Positions 51,881 through 63,971 of a stretch of 64,000 nt of DNA are shown in pieces. Made by a program: the position numbers and the translations under genes. The stretch lies in assembly GCF_018812025.1 (NCBI RefSeq), contig NC_063062.1, forward strand, positions 2,454,754 through 2,518,753, given 5' to 3'. Source of the DNA: Megalobrama amblycephala (lineage: Eukaryota; Chordata; Actinopteri; Cypriniformes; Xenocyprididae). Position 1 is the stretch's first letter, and each line of letters opens with the position of its first letter. The notes beneath the pieces were generated by a model. That model saw only the letters and a program-made list of their open reading frames with translations, searched no databases and had not been told where the DNA came from.

Positions 51881-53456
51881 ACCTTGTAGGAACTGTGGAC
51901 GAACCAGACAATTGAATCATTCAGATGATTCTTTTAAACATAATCCTAATTCAGAATCAAGTTCCGACTCCAGCTCGTCTGCGGAGTAAACCCAGGCGGA
52001 TTAATTTTATGACACCCCATGCTCCTGATAACAGGAGGAGTGACAAACCAAATGGTCACCAGGAAGATAAGATTCTTTGATCACCCAGATCAAAGAAACA
52101 GAGAAAACAATGCAGGCCCCATTTGTTCTCTAAAAGATCTAACCTCACAGAAAACTCAACAGAGACTGTTCTACAAATAAAACTGCTTCGAAATTGTTCC
52201 AACAATTTTAATGGACTTATCAAACATCTTTTAACTACATACATTTTGCATTATGTGTCCACAAGTACTACCTGTAAACAGTTAGGCTTTAGAACACTCA
52301 CAATTCATGTAAATATGTTAACTTTTGACTGAATGATTGAAAGTATGCCTTATTTGGACTTGATTTATTTCTTTTCATCTTTCTTAAATCATGGCTTGAA
52401 TGAAATCTGTTTAAAATGTATCATATTCCAGTTAATAGAAATTATGTTAAAATGGCACTCTGCTAAAGCAGAGACAGACCGGGATGTAACTCTTATGTTT
52501 TATTGGGGGCAGAGGAAGGCCCTCTTGAAACAGGACAATGTCGGATTGGCCAAGACTCCTCAGAGGTGTGACAAACAACTAAGTTTAAATGATCATATTG
52601 CAAGATAGTGAACTAGGAGTGGGTTAGTTCTGGTCAAGGAAAACAGAGCAACAGAAGAAAGAACCGGTCAACCATGACCAGAGTACCAAGAACAATGGAG
52701 TAACAAGAAGAACAGACAAGCAGCTCATTTCAAGCCATCCAACTTCCACTCACTTTTCTTTTCTTTCTTTAATTTTCTTTTCCGTTGAAAGTCTCGTGTT
52801 CTAAGTTTCGCACAAAGTTCAACCAACGACTTCTGCCGCTTAAACTTTAACTCCAGCGACAAAGAGACTTCCCTTTAATTTTTCAGCAAGCTCAAACGTG
52901 ATTGGGTTCTACCGAACACAACACGGACCTTGAATACCCTGCGACAACTCATCGACTTGGAAAACTCTTCTCTACACGCCAACGAGGGATATTCACATTC
53001 AAAGTCGACGCAAGCAAGTACCTCCAGATTAAAACTGAACTGGTGCATTTAATGATTCATGGTTCGTTCAGGTCAGATCTTCTGAAAAGCATAACTTTGC
53101 TAGGAATTCATCATATCACACTCTCTCTCTCTCTCCTAAACTCCCTGTTTTCCCTACAACCTACACAAAAAATGATCTCAAAATCCCAGTCTCGACAAGT
53201 ATTCTTGTATATAGTCAGTTATAAAGTCTTAAGTGAACCTTAACAGTTGAGATAACTTGAGAAAGAAATCGGATGTGTTTCATCATATTGGTTCCTTTCA
53301 TTTGTTGACAGCAGCCTAAAAATAACTGCTGTGTCATTAATTGTCAAACAACAAAACAACTTTAGCAATGATTAATCTATATTTAATTTATTCAGTGAAC
53401 ACTATGCATGCAGTGTCTCACAGACATGCCAGGCTCCAACGTCCACCAATCACAGC
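51881..53456. other. Non-coding stretch
   Basis: No gene is recognised. A TC-rich microsatellite-like run is at 53122-53135. The part next to 53457 may be internal sequence of the family Y element, but I cannot support more. Confidence 0.3.
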
Positions 53457-54093
53457 TGTAGCGAATTATCTCAAAGGGGGAATATTAATAATTATTCATA
53501 ACTCAATATGATTATTAATTATGATTAATTATGAATATGTAAATCTGTTAAACAGATTAACTGGATATAGCTACATTAAGAGCTATATCAATTAACCTGT
53601 TGTCCAGTGAACACTCAGTGTTGATTGTTTATTAATTCTAAGAAATGTTCATTTCCAGGTTATGAAAAAATAACATTCTTATTGTACCATGCTACTTAGA
53701 GCATGTAGTCAGGATCTAAATCACTTAAGAGGCAATTTATTAGCAGACGGAGTCAGAACCAAACAGGTATTGTGCACAGTCTTTATTAACTAACTCACAA
53801 ACACATAACTAAACTAACAAACACATAACATAACATACACAAAGGTCACACACATACGTAGGTCAAAATGAGCAATGATAGAGTTGAACCGGAAGAGGTA
53901 CTGTTACTAGAGCTATAGGAAAAAATCAAAGACAATCTGGAAAGGAATCATCAGTTTCTTCAGCAATAGCAAAGATAAATCTTACAAATCAATACTAAAT
54001 CACTGTTCAGTGTTAAAATGTACGATATTTGCAAGATGCCTTTAGGCTGAGGAGCGTCAGATCTACAGGTTGAGGAGAGGTCTTGAGGATTTC
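53457..54093 (-). repeat. LTR-like repeat family Y, copy 2
   Basis: Reversed match to 9921-10416: TGTAGCGAATTATCTC at 53457 mirrors the TTACA end, and ACTAACTCACAAACACATAA near 53790 mirrors the TTAGTTATGTGTTTGTG block. The boundary on the right is unclear. Confidence 0.5.
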
Positions 54094-54145
54094 ATGTCAA
54101 GTCAAGTCAAGTCAAATTTATTTATATAGCAGCTTTACATATTAG
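54094..54145 (-). repeat. SINE/LINE 3' tail, TCAAG-repeat type
   Basis: TCAAGTCAAGTCAAGTCAAA followed by TTTATTTATATAGC is, on the minus strand, GCTATATAAATAAATTTGAC and repeats, a widespread fish retroposon tail. Confidence 0.6.
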
Positions 54146-55003
54146 GAGCACAGAAAAAAGAGAAATGGTTAAAAATAGGTTGTACAAGCAAGCGTGGTAA
54201 TATGTAACATATACAAGATGGTGCTACATTAAGCCAATGTCGGCTGACTCCCAGGGGTGGAAAAAACAAGTTATGTTTTACCAAGTTATCTATTTTTATA
54301 TTAATTATTACATTTCTGTACCTGAATACTGGGCTACTGTTAGACCTAACTATTTGTAACTGTTCTATAATATTGTATGTTTTAATTTGTATATTCTTAT
54401 TTTTACTCTGTTCATTTGTCTTTAATAATGTTTGAGCTTTATTAGTTAGGGGGTTTTGCTGTGGTATCAAAGTGTTCAAGTTATAAATGGGAAGGAAGCT
54501 TACATTTTTCTTAAACAAAAACAACAAACTTTTTTTTTTTTTTGTAATTTATTTATTTGCTGATTGGAAAAATGATCGGAACCGTGAGTTTTGTGATCCG
54601 TTACACCACTAGTTGCTAATGTACTGTTAAATGTGGCTAAAGTTACCATTGTTTCTTACTGTATTCACTGAGACCAGAGCCATGTCATTACTTCCATTTG
54701 TGAGGATTTCAAGGGTACCAAGAGGGGTGCTGGTACCTTCGGATAATTTGTTTTTTTCGTTTTTGTCTTCTAAACGGAAAAACGAAGAAAGCATTTATCA
54801 CATATATGAGAATAAATAAACAAATCTCGAGTCGTTTTTTCATATTTTTATTTTTGTTTTAATCACACTTTGTTCTAATCCACCAAATGGAAAAACAATA
54901 AAACCAGAATGGATAAACAGCTTGAATATTCGATCTCTACATGGGCGGGAATAAAACGCACCTTTCCGCTGATTGGTCAACCAAAGATGAAGCCACGCCA
55001 TCA
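54146..55003. other. AT-rich stretch with hAT-like end
   Basis: No gene is recognised. A poly(T) run of 14 is near 54530. The reversed sequence near 54565-54625 (GGTGTAACGGATCAC with CACGGTTCCGATC) resembles a hAT terminus. Confidence 0.3.
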
Positions 55004-55054
55004 GTTCTTAGCTCCAGAATCAGCTCCTATATCAGCTCCATAGTAGCCTATATG
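55004..55054. repeat. Left arm of a distant 51-bp inverted repeat
   Basis: GTTCTTAGCTCCAGAATCAG through CTCCATAGTAGCCTATA is the exact or near-exact reverse complement of 58436-58488, 3.4 kb away. Confidence 0.85.
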
Positions 55055-55337
55055 GTCACTGTGATTTTACCAAGTAAGACATCCCAATCAACCAATCAGA
55101 TTTGAGGGACAAGTTTACCGTTTATGTCAAGTTTAGGCTTGCAACCAGGATTAGGTGCTTCTACATCAATGTGCTGTCCATGCTGGACAGCGGGGAGAGA
55201 ATGTATCGAATATTTCATCTGGTCTATTTCTCATCAAACAACCAGATTAATGAATGGCTCGACACAAACCCTACAGGCCATAGCTTTCTTCTGCCTACGC
55301 ATTTGCTTGTGGTGGAATTAGTTTATCATATTAAATA

Positions 55338-56503
55338 TTAAACCCTCTATGGTACGCAATATGATATCAATGAGGAAAAAATTATTTGTGTTGTTTTTCC
55401 TGCTTATAATTGTACACTTTAACAATATCAATAAACATTTTCATAATTTTTTTTATTTATTTAATTTTTATAAGTTTGTTGCCTCGAGGCAACATTGTAC
55501 CACAATGGAGAAATTTAAACATTTGGCATTTTCATGTAGAAAAAATAAATATATTTATTGAAAACATCAATTTCTTTAACTAGACACTTAAACAAACAAA
55601 TTTATCTAGTTTTTAATGTATTAAAAGTTTCATATTTAATAAAAAGTAACATTTTATATCCAGCTGTTGCCCTCAGGCAACATTGTACCATAGTGGAATG
55701 CAAGTATTACCGAACCATCATATCTTTATGTTATTATATTAAGTTATCATATCCATCTTCATCCTCATCTCCATCTTCTCTCTCACCCTCACTCACTCCC
55801 TGATGGATTGTCACTATGATTTCATCTTCCTCATTACAGTATGACCCCTCATTAACTCCTCATCCTCACCCTCATCAACTGCCAGTGCTACCAGTGTTTT
55901 ATACCTTTCTGAAGTGCTATAGAAAATGTGCAGATCATAATATATGCAGATATAGTATGTGAATTAGTATTCTTAAGTACATTACAAAATCATTTGAAAA
56001 TGGCAACATATTTAGATAATTCTAACTCTTTTCCTTAAAAATATGATACATTTGTATTGAAACCTATTATGCCTGTATGGCCTTATGCGATTCCATTATG
56101 GTACAATGTTGCCTTGAGGCAACACACAGTTTTTTGTTATTTTCTCTAAAACATTTGATGATATACTGTATAATGTAAATTACTTAAAAATACTTCTTTA
56201 CTTGCCAGTGAAGGTGACTCATATTTTTGTGGGTGATTAAATGGTTACAAACAAGTGAAAAAAGCACGTTTCAATGGAGAAAATATGGAGTCATGTGATA
56301 TGTGCACATGTGCTGAAACAGGACACAAAATGGACCCCTGTTGGTCATGTTTTGGTCTTTTTTGCACTTTATTATTATTGATTAGTATTTGAGTTATTCT
56401 GTCCTGAGATATGCTTGATCAATCAATTTGTGCTTTATTTTATTAAACACAAACTAAAATAGACCATGTTGTCTGGAGGTAACACTGTACCATAGAGGGT
56501 TAA
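55338..56503. mobile_element. TTAA-flanked element with internal palindromic repeats
   Basis: TTAA at 55338-55341 and 56500-56503 flank ends CCCTCTATGGTAC and GTACCATAGAGGG (one extra A on the left). Four copies of a motif with a GTTGCC-xx-GGCAAC palindrome plus ATTGTACCA lie at 55478-55507, 55665-55696, 56093-56124 (inverted) and 56465-56499. No transposase is visible. It is different from the 1.5-kb TTAA family above. Confidence 0.75.
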
Positions 56504-57082
56504 TTAATTTACATTGCATCTGATGTCACATTTGGCACACCGCCTGTTTTATTTAGCTGATCAACTCTTAAAAATCTGTGTGCCAAAAATGTGCGACTCA
56601 CTGAACAGCACAGAGAGAATGTATTTACATTGTAATGAAGTGCAGATCAGCAGTCCTGACTGTTGTTTTGAGCAATACACTGAGTTTATTTCATTAACAC
56701 TGAGTATGTCCCTCAAAACAATGTTTTTTTTTTTCTGCCAGCTAAATTTCTAAAGCAAAGTCACTGATCATTGTGCGACTCGCAACATAAGGCACACAGA
56801 GTAGCCTATAGTAGTTAATTCGTGAATGAATCCGAGTCTTTGAACAAATTTTATTTACTTTTATGTGAGATGGGCCTTTTATTACTGAATGAATCAGCGT
56901 TTCGAGCGAATCGATTGAATAAAATAACTCATTCATTAACACAGTGACTTGCTGCCACCTATTGGCAATATTTCATATTCGTTTCATTTTGTCATTTATT
57001 TCATATTTCTGTATTCAAAGCATTTTGTATAAAACATAACATTAATGTCATTGCATTATTTGCTCTGCTGTGTGAATATATT
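56504..57082. other. Non-coding stretch
   Basis: Moderately AT-rich sequence without a recognised gene or repeat. Confidence 0.3.
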
Positions 57083-57689
57083 TGTGACACTGTCACACAA
57101 AATGCATGTTTTACCGCTCTATTTATTACAATGATTTTATGTATAATGGAGTTTTAATTGGTTTACATGTGTTTTAGTCCATTTTATTCCTCTTAACATT
57201 TTAAGTGTGTATGTCTTTAAGAGATGAATGGTTGGCCTGTCATGTGACCAGTCACATGACAGGAAGCAGGAAAAATATCTGTATAAAGAGAGCAGCATGG
57301 CAACAAACAGAGACTCACTAACAGTCATCTTAACTGGATTGTGGAGTTACCATTTGCGGACTTAACTCTCCAGACACAACTTTTGGACTATCACTACTTG
57401 GACATTTGTATATACACTGGTGGACACTCACATTGGGACTTTTATCAGCACACTAGGATTCTTGAACTGCTTTAGGGTATGGTATTTGGGACTGTATGCT
57501 TTTAACAGACTGAGTTTTCCTGGTTTTATTGTGTTGTTTTAAAGTTCCTGTGAATATTGTAAATACACAATTCTTATTTAACTTTATCACCGTTTTATGT
57601 CTAATTCTTTTAACCACTAACAAACTCACACAGTAAAATCTGACCCCATTTTAAATCATGTGACTCAACCAATTTGGCTGATCGTTACA
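57083..57689 (+). repeat. Solo LTR Z with TATT target duplication
   Basis: It begins TGTGACACTGTCACAC and ends GATCGTTACA, with TATT on both sides (57079-57082 and 57690-57693). A TATA-like TGTATAAAGAG near 57280 is followed by a transcribed-like region. A palindromic TCATGTGACCAGTCACATGA lies near 57241. No internal retroelement sequence adjoins, so it is a solo LTR of unassigned family. Confidence 0.7.
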
Positions 57690-57769
57690 TATTTATGGAC
57701 CTCTCTGAGCAGCGTTAAATTGTGTAAATACATCTAAAAGCAACTTCAGATGCTGCTATGCCACCTCTA

Positions 57770-58105
57770 CAGTGCAAGATGCCTTTGGATGAAACAAAAT
57801 AGTGACAAACTAATTGTATTGACTAAATACAACACGTAAATGAACGGCAAGAACGCATTAAAAGTTTCTGTTCTGTTTTCAGTTAAAAAAGGTGTCATTT
57901 AAGTGTCATTTGAGTTAATAATTAATGATTTTTACAACGAAAGTGATTTAATCAAAACTTTAGCTCGATAAACTTTATCTTAGAGCTGCTGTAAAGCCAA
58001 AACAAACTGTCTATTAATTTTCCTGTTAAAACTGTAAAACTGCTTTGAAACAATTTGTATTGTAAAAAGCGGTATATAAATGAAGATGACTTGTTTTGAC
58101 CCTTG
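57770..58105 (+). repeat. Retroposon tail, repeat family W
   Basis: It ends with TTTGAAACAATTTGTATTGT, AAAAAGCGGTATATAAATGA and AGATGACTTG, the type of 3' tail common to fish SINE/LINE families. The 5' part (57830-57955) matches 24940-25075 in inverted orientation. Confidence 0.55.
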
Positions 58106-58435
58106 AATCGATTCTGCTCTGCGCTTCAGTAGAATAGCTCATTCTTGCCGTGCTGTCCAGTGCGGCGCGCAGCCTCCGGCACACAGATTGAGAGTTGGTC
58201 AGCGGAATAAGAAGGCAAATAAGTGTGCCAAATAGTTTGGCTAGTTGTGAGAGCAGATGCCACGTAAATTATTATTTAATATGATAAATTAGTATTTCAC
58301 GGCACGCAAATATACAGAAGAAAGCTCTGTCTAGGCTCTGCCCTGGCACGGGTTGTGTCGAGCTATTTATTAGTCTGGCTGTTTGATGAGAATGAGATTA
58401 AATGTAATTAATAATTTGTACAAATGTATCAGATA

Positions 58436-58488
58436 GATATAGGCTACTATGGAGCTGATATAGGAGCTGATTCTGGAGCTAAGAACTG
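58436..58488. repeat. Right arm of a distant 51-bp inverted repeat
   Basis: TATAGGCTACTATGGAGCTG through GATTCTGGAGCTAAGAAC, complementary to 55004-55054. Confidence 0.85.
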
Positions 58489-58928
58489 GGGCGCGTTCAA
58501 GCTCAAACCGGTGCGCAACGTTTTGCTACGTTTTCCGGGTTGAACGACATGTTTCCTGGAAACGGTGTGCAACGGGTTTGAGATGCGTTTTCTCTTGTTT
58601 GGTGGGCGTGTCAGAAATGTCAGCCCAATCAGCGGCATGATGTATATAAACCACGCGGTATTAAAGAGACAGCTTGCACAATGAGTATTAATGTAATATA
58701 AAAATACTATACTTATATATTTTGCTGTTGTATTGAGAAGTGACACTTTAATAAACTTTTCTATACTCCTCTGATTATATAATGGTAAATATTACAATAT
58801 CAAAGCACAACAACAGTGATCAGCAATAATGATAAGCCTAATTAATACAAACAATAAAAATTATATAGATCATAACACAGTCTTAAAGGTAAGAAGTGGA
58901 TTATCCTTCACCTGAAATGTTTGTCTTT
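58489..58928. other. Non-coding stretch
   Basis: A GC-richer block with repeated GTGCGCAACG and GTGTGCAACG words (58510-58575) and a TATATAAA at about 58646 is promoter-like or transposon-end-like. No coding region is recognised. Confidence 0.3.
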
Positions 58929-59365
58929 TGTTGTGGCAAAAAATCAACTCCGACTCTACTGCATAAGAGACAAACACGTCCAATTGTCTTTAAAGCTTTT
59001 ATTTCTTGCAAGAAAGGTCAGACAGGTCATACAGAAACACAAGTAGCTGCAGAGTGTAAGACCAAGAATGAAAACTTCCCCTCACTTTTATATCTCTAAC
59101 CTCCAAGGCCGAAGCCTCTGTCCTTTTACCATATTTGGAACATCTCTTAGCAGCTGTAACTTTCCACACATTGTTAGCACAGACATGTTTTTAACATACA
59201 TCTTGCATGTCCCCATACCATATCTTGCTCTTTCTATTTCTAACATCTATGTTAACACTATGTTAAACATTACCACTTAAGCCAACATCATATCATGTTC
59301 CATAAGCATCATATTTCACAAGAATACAGGTTAAAATCATATGAAAAATTAAAATTTCCACAACA
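58929..59365 (-). repeat. 3' LTR of minus-strand endogenous retrovirus D
   Basis: On the minus strand it starts TGTTGTGG and ends CCACAACA, 8-bp inverted ends. An AATAAAAGC signal near 59000 lies close to its 3' end. Immediately upstream (59366-59385) is a purine tract, AAGAAGAGGGAAT, the polypurine tract. Length is 437 bp. The 5' LTR is presumably beyond base 64000. Confidence 0.78.
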
Positions 59366-60539
59366 ATTCCCTCTTCTTATCATTCATTGATAACTAATCA
59401 TTACTTCTACTTCATTTCACATCACACTCTTAAAGGGTTAACCACTATTCATTCATATTCAACTTAAAGTATCTTATACAGTAAATTTAAGTTCTTACGT
59501 CACATTTATGCTCTTCATTTCTGATCTTCATACAAACAACAAATTCAGATACATCACCCAATCATAGAAATCCTTCATTTTACAGACATATAGCATGCAA
59601 ATTTAGGTTCTATAACATCTTATCACAACAGATCCATTTTGTAGCCCACGATGTGTCATTGTCCAACCTCAGTGGTGATTTGGAATTCCTTGAGCTGATT
59701 TCACCTGTACACAAACTTTGGACAGGATAGAAAACATTTCTTTGCAATAGTTCAACATGCCATGTTCACATCAATTCTGTTGATGCCATTCGTTGTTTAG
59801 CCCCTTCTATTCCCAAAAATGTGTTCTTCCAACCTAATTTAAAATTTTCAGGCATATTTTCAGCCATACATTCGTTAGTTACCATCCCCCCTTTTTTTTT
59901 GATGCATTGTTCATCAATTTATCATAGTGGTTGGAGACAAGTTTCTCTAAACAACATTTGCCATCAACACTAAACTAAACACCATCTTTAATTCTTCAAC
60001 CAGATTTTCTCCAGCTTTCTCTGTCTCTGAACATGCTCTGTAAAGAGAAAAATGAAAAATCATGGTTATTTTCAGATGACAGATTACACACAATCTCCTG
60101 TGTCTGCTCCAGCACTCCCTAAAGAAACAGAAACTTTTTTATTATTAGTTTGGGCACAAACAGAAATTCAAACCACAGCACCCCAAAGATCGTCTACCAC
60201 CCCAACCTAACAATGGGCACCTGTGTAGATAGTCACAATTATTTCCACCTTGACTTCGCCCTTGTATTCTGTCATAAAAGCTCCTAACTTCTCACTGTAA
60301 CTCACATTGTCACTCTTTTCAACCCAGTCTGTAGTCTCAACACACTCTCTGACAAACAGGACCACTTTATTATGTTTAGCCCAAAATTTAGTTTTACTGT
60401 TGAATGATTTTCTTTTCTCTGTTTCTCAATTGATATTACAATTCTTTCAGTCAGTCTACCCCTTCCAGTGAGGGTCAAAACTCACTTGCGTATACCAAAT
60501 AGTTAGAGGACAGTAGCCCTGAAACTAAGACTTTACATT
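59366..60539 (-). pseudogene. Retrovirus D, decayed 3' internal region
   Basis: The position between RNase H and the 3' LTR should hold integrase and env. Only a 65-codon open stretch on the minus strand near 60415-60220 (KFWAKHNKVVLFVREC, EKLGAFMTEYKGEVK) stands out, and I do not recognise it. Confidence 0.35.
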
Positions 60540-60730
60540 CCATGGTCACAACTTATCCTTCGCTATTCTGGCCTGTTGTTTTGTCTCTGAAGACAGAGCC
60601 ATCTACAAACAACACGTCCTCACAGTTATCAAATGGTTTATCTAGCAGGTCAAGTCATGGTGTACAGACTTGATCAAGGATAGTCAAACAACAATGATGT
60701 TCCTTCTCATCATCCTTTGTTCTATGAAGG
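60540..60730 (-). pseudogene. Retrovirus D pol: tether end and RNase H start
   Basis: On the minus strand HHCCLTILDQVCTP is followed by LLDKPFDNCEDVLFVDGSVF and RDKTTGQNSEG, then VLVSGLLSS. The LFVDGS block (DGS codons at 60603-60595) with the preceding hydrophilic tether matches retroviral pol of gamma/epsilon type. Stops and frameshifts follow. No RT is recognisable upstream, so most of pol is deleted or eroded. Confidence 0.6.
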
Positions 60731-63700
60731 TTACTGGGCTCTCTGGATAATCTTGTTTACTGCCAGTGTGTCACGTTTCTCTGCCGTCAAGTCTACATTT
60801 TACATTTTACTGACAGTGTTTAAATTCAGACCCCAAGTTGAATTTAGACAAGGGGTTTTAACCCATGGACGGCAATCTTCAATTTCACAATTCCAATTTT
60901 CCATAAATACTTACTTACTAATCCAGAGAGTAATTCAAATCAACATCATAAATGACAAAAGTAGTCATAATTACCATTAGTAGACAGAGCTGGATAAACA
61001 ATCCACTTAAAGCTCGTCCCATGTTCTGTATCGTCTTTTCATCAGATTCAATCAAAATATCTGCTTCTCCAAATTTCTTGTTTCACTTAACCCATCTGTA
61101 ACGATAAAACACTCATTCACACTAGGTTAATGAGATATGCACTCTCTATGGGGATAGAATATTTCCCCAAACTAACACATACAGCACATAAAGTCCAGTC
61201 ACTCTCGCACTCACTCACACTAGACACACATGACTATAAACTGCTCACTTTCAAAGTTGCTTTTGGTGTTAATTCTAAAAACACATCTTTAAACTTCACA
61301 TTGTTCTGTAGATCTTTACTTAGTTTTTTTTTACATGATCTTTTATTCAGTCTCAAAGCATCTCTGTTCATTATAATTCTTTTTCACAAAAGTCAGCTGG
61401 GTTGTTTTGGTTCTAGTCTCATTGCTTTGTTTTGTTTAAACTTTAGCAGACTGATAACAGACAGATAGAGTATCCTTGCCTCTACCCCAGCCGTCTCTCT
61501 CCCTTACAGCACAAATAATCAATTTAGCAGCCTCTCAAGACTGTAACTTAGACCGAATTTAACATCAAATTACTATACATAACCCTTGGTCAAATGTAAA
61601 TGTTTTAACTTTCAAATAAAGAAAACATTATCACCATCTAAAATATGTTATGCTAGCAGCCTTTTTTTTTTTTTTTTTTTTTTTGAGGGTATCTTTAGTT
61701 TAAATGCTGAATGCACTTAACTTTCTCTTGAATCTGCAAAATCAGTCTTCATCTTAACCACCACCATTGCCTTGGAATTATCCTCTGCCATGTCTAATGA
61801 CCTGCAGGAGTAAAAACTATGATAGAGACACATTAGTTCAAAATCACACAGCCTCATGAATTCAGGGATTCATCATAATGCTGAGTCTAAAACTTCTATA
61901 CAGTTCTTGCCAACAGGGCAACCAACATCATGTTACTAAATTTTACTCTGGTCTCCCCAGAAATTACGGACAATCACCTCATGGTCTCAGTCGGCTCTTG
62001 AAAGCTCATTCCCATCAGCTCTATATCAATAATCTCCTTTTCCTCAGGGTCTTGTCCCCTGGCATAGTTGCTTGTCACAATGAAAAACAAGCCCTCTCGG
62101 GAATGCACTTTCTGGTGAGTGGTATAGAGGAGCATTTTTGGGTCAGACTGCTGTTCTTCTCACAGGTCATCCCCCCTTCATGATGCTGCTGGCCTCACAG
62201 TCATCCTGCTCAACTCTCATACCCATCTCACATAAACACCTCCCTCCAGGGTAGATGCCCAGTGGCGGCGGCAACCCCCTGCCTTAGGTTGTCCTCTGTC
62301 TGGCCAAAGAGGATCTTACCCGTCATTGAGAAATCACCTTGTGCACACTGGTACCCGCTCTTTCCCATTCCAGATCTTTGACAGTTTTCTTCAACAGAAT
62401 CAGGTGTTTTCTGGAGCTTAGGGAAGTTGCACTCAAGAGCCACCTGAGCCATTGGACTGCCTAATAGTGTTAAAACATGGAGACGGGTTAATAACAGCAC
62501 TATTTAATCACTAAAATCATTAGGCTGTGCATTCTCTCAGCAGCAACATATCAGTGCTGAGAATATACTCGGTGAATTTAATTCTCACAACTGTCCATTC
62601 AGTGTAATGTTCTGCCACATCTGTACCTGGAGCCATCGGCCCTGCACATGGTGGTGACAAAGATAAGACAAAAAAGTTACTGGTCATAGAAGAAATTCAT
62701 CAAAATATTCACTTCTGTCCTTCAAGGTCTATATTACTAATTTAAAGACCTCTTTACACTCATTGAGTTTTCCTTTAACAAATTTAAAAGTTAATTTCCC
62801 TCTTCATGGCAATCATTCCTTTTAACATCTCTGTGTCCATGATCATCAGCTGAGACACTGTGCTTCACTATAAATAGCTTGTTATCACTTATGACACAAG
62901 CTCAGATAGCAGCTTTTAGGTGACTCCGAGTGAGAGACTCTGAGGATTTCAGGAATGGTACTCTGCCTTTTATAACTTTTAACATCAAACTTTATCTACT
63001 GTCTTTTGACTCTGGCCCAGCTTAAGACTTTGCCAGAAATGACATTGATTTCCAAATAAACAACTGTTTATATTTGTCTTTTACTCACACATAGAGGTTA
63101 CAAATTTCCAGTCAGATTGAGTCTTTGTTACAACTGGCAGTCTCATTTTTTTTTTTCTTTCTGCCATTTAACTTTTGACCATCAAAAACCAAACATTTAG
63201 ACATTAAAGGTCCAAAATCATTTTAGTCATTTTACATTGTGATAGCGATGCGCTAATCACATAAAAACATACTTGAGACTGTTCAACCTTTTTTCCCCAA
63301 AGTGAAACATTCTTTTAGAATTTTCATTTTCACTTTCATAAAATTAATTTTTTTCCTGCTATATTTCCCTTCATCATTGCCACTTATCTCACTATCAAAT
63401 AGTTAGTCTGCAGATGCAAAACATATTATCAATATGGTTTCTACTGTTTTGCAGAACCACAATATTATTTTAATCATATTTCTACTACTTGGTTGGACTG
63501 ACAGCCTTATAGCTGCTTTCTCCTTCAACCATTCTTATATAAATTGTAGTTCTCTAGACATCTAATGTCATGCATCCATTTAATGGATGAATAAACAAAA
63601 CTTTTTTGTAAGTTACGTTCACATCGAACTTCTTCACATGCCGATTCTTTTTGTATCGACTTTCTTTCCCTTCTGTCTGCTTCGTCTAGCCTACAATCTC

Positions 63701-63929
63701 TAGTCTGCTTACATTTCACACACACATTGCTCTCACACAAACACAACATCACCAAATCGCAGTTCTCTTCAACTCATTCCCTTACGACCTTAAGTCTTAT
63801 GACCACTCAACGTTCCCTCTTCTGGGAAATCACAATACTTAACTAACTTTTCTATATCTTACATGCATCTTTGGCCATACAATTTTCACATTTGATAAAA
63901 CACTGGTACATCCTATTTTACAACACCCC
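60731..63929 (-). other. Retrovirus D internal region, mostly unrecognisable
   Basis: It includes a poly(T) run of about 24 at 61661-61684. An open minus-strand stretch at 62500-62228 (PMAQVALECNFPKLQKTPDS) is bounded by an acceptor-like TTTTAACACTATTAG and a donor-like GTAAGATC, possibly a spliced exon. No gene identity can be supported. It is most simply decayed retroviral gag-pol or host non-coding sequence. Confidence 0.3.
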
Positions 63930-63971
63930 CTATCACTTCACTTTTTGCAAGCTTGCTCTGGGATTCCCCAT
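63930..63971 (-). pseudogene. Possible retrovirus D gag start
   Basis: A minus-strand ATG at 63971 opens MGNPRASLQKVK and then stops. An MGN start is a myristoylation signal common at retroviral Gag N-termini, and the position fits upstream of pol on this strand. Evidence is weak because the frame is short. Confidence 0.3.

Noticed and set aside
52902..53243. 113-codon + strand ORF considered as a host exon
   Set aside because: No conserved motif or splice signals in convincing positions; low-complexity TC run included.
61130..61468. 112-codon + strand ORF
   Set aside because: Lies in decayed retrovirus D sequence whose recognisable parts are on the other strand; no domain.
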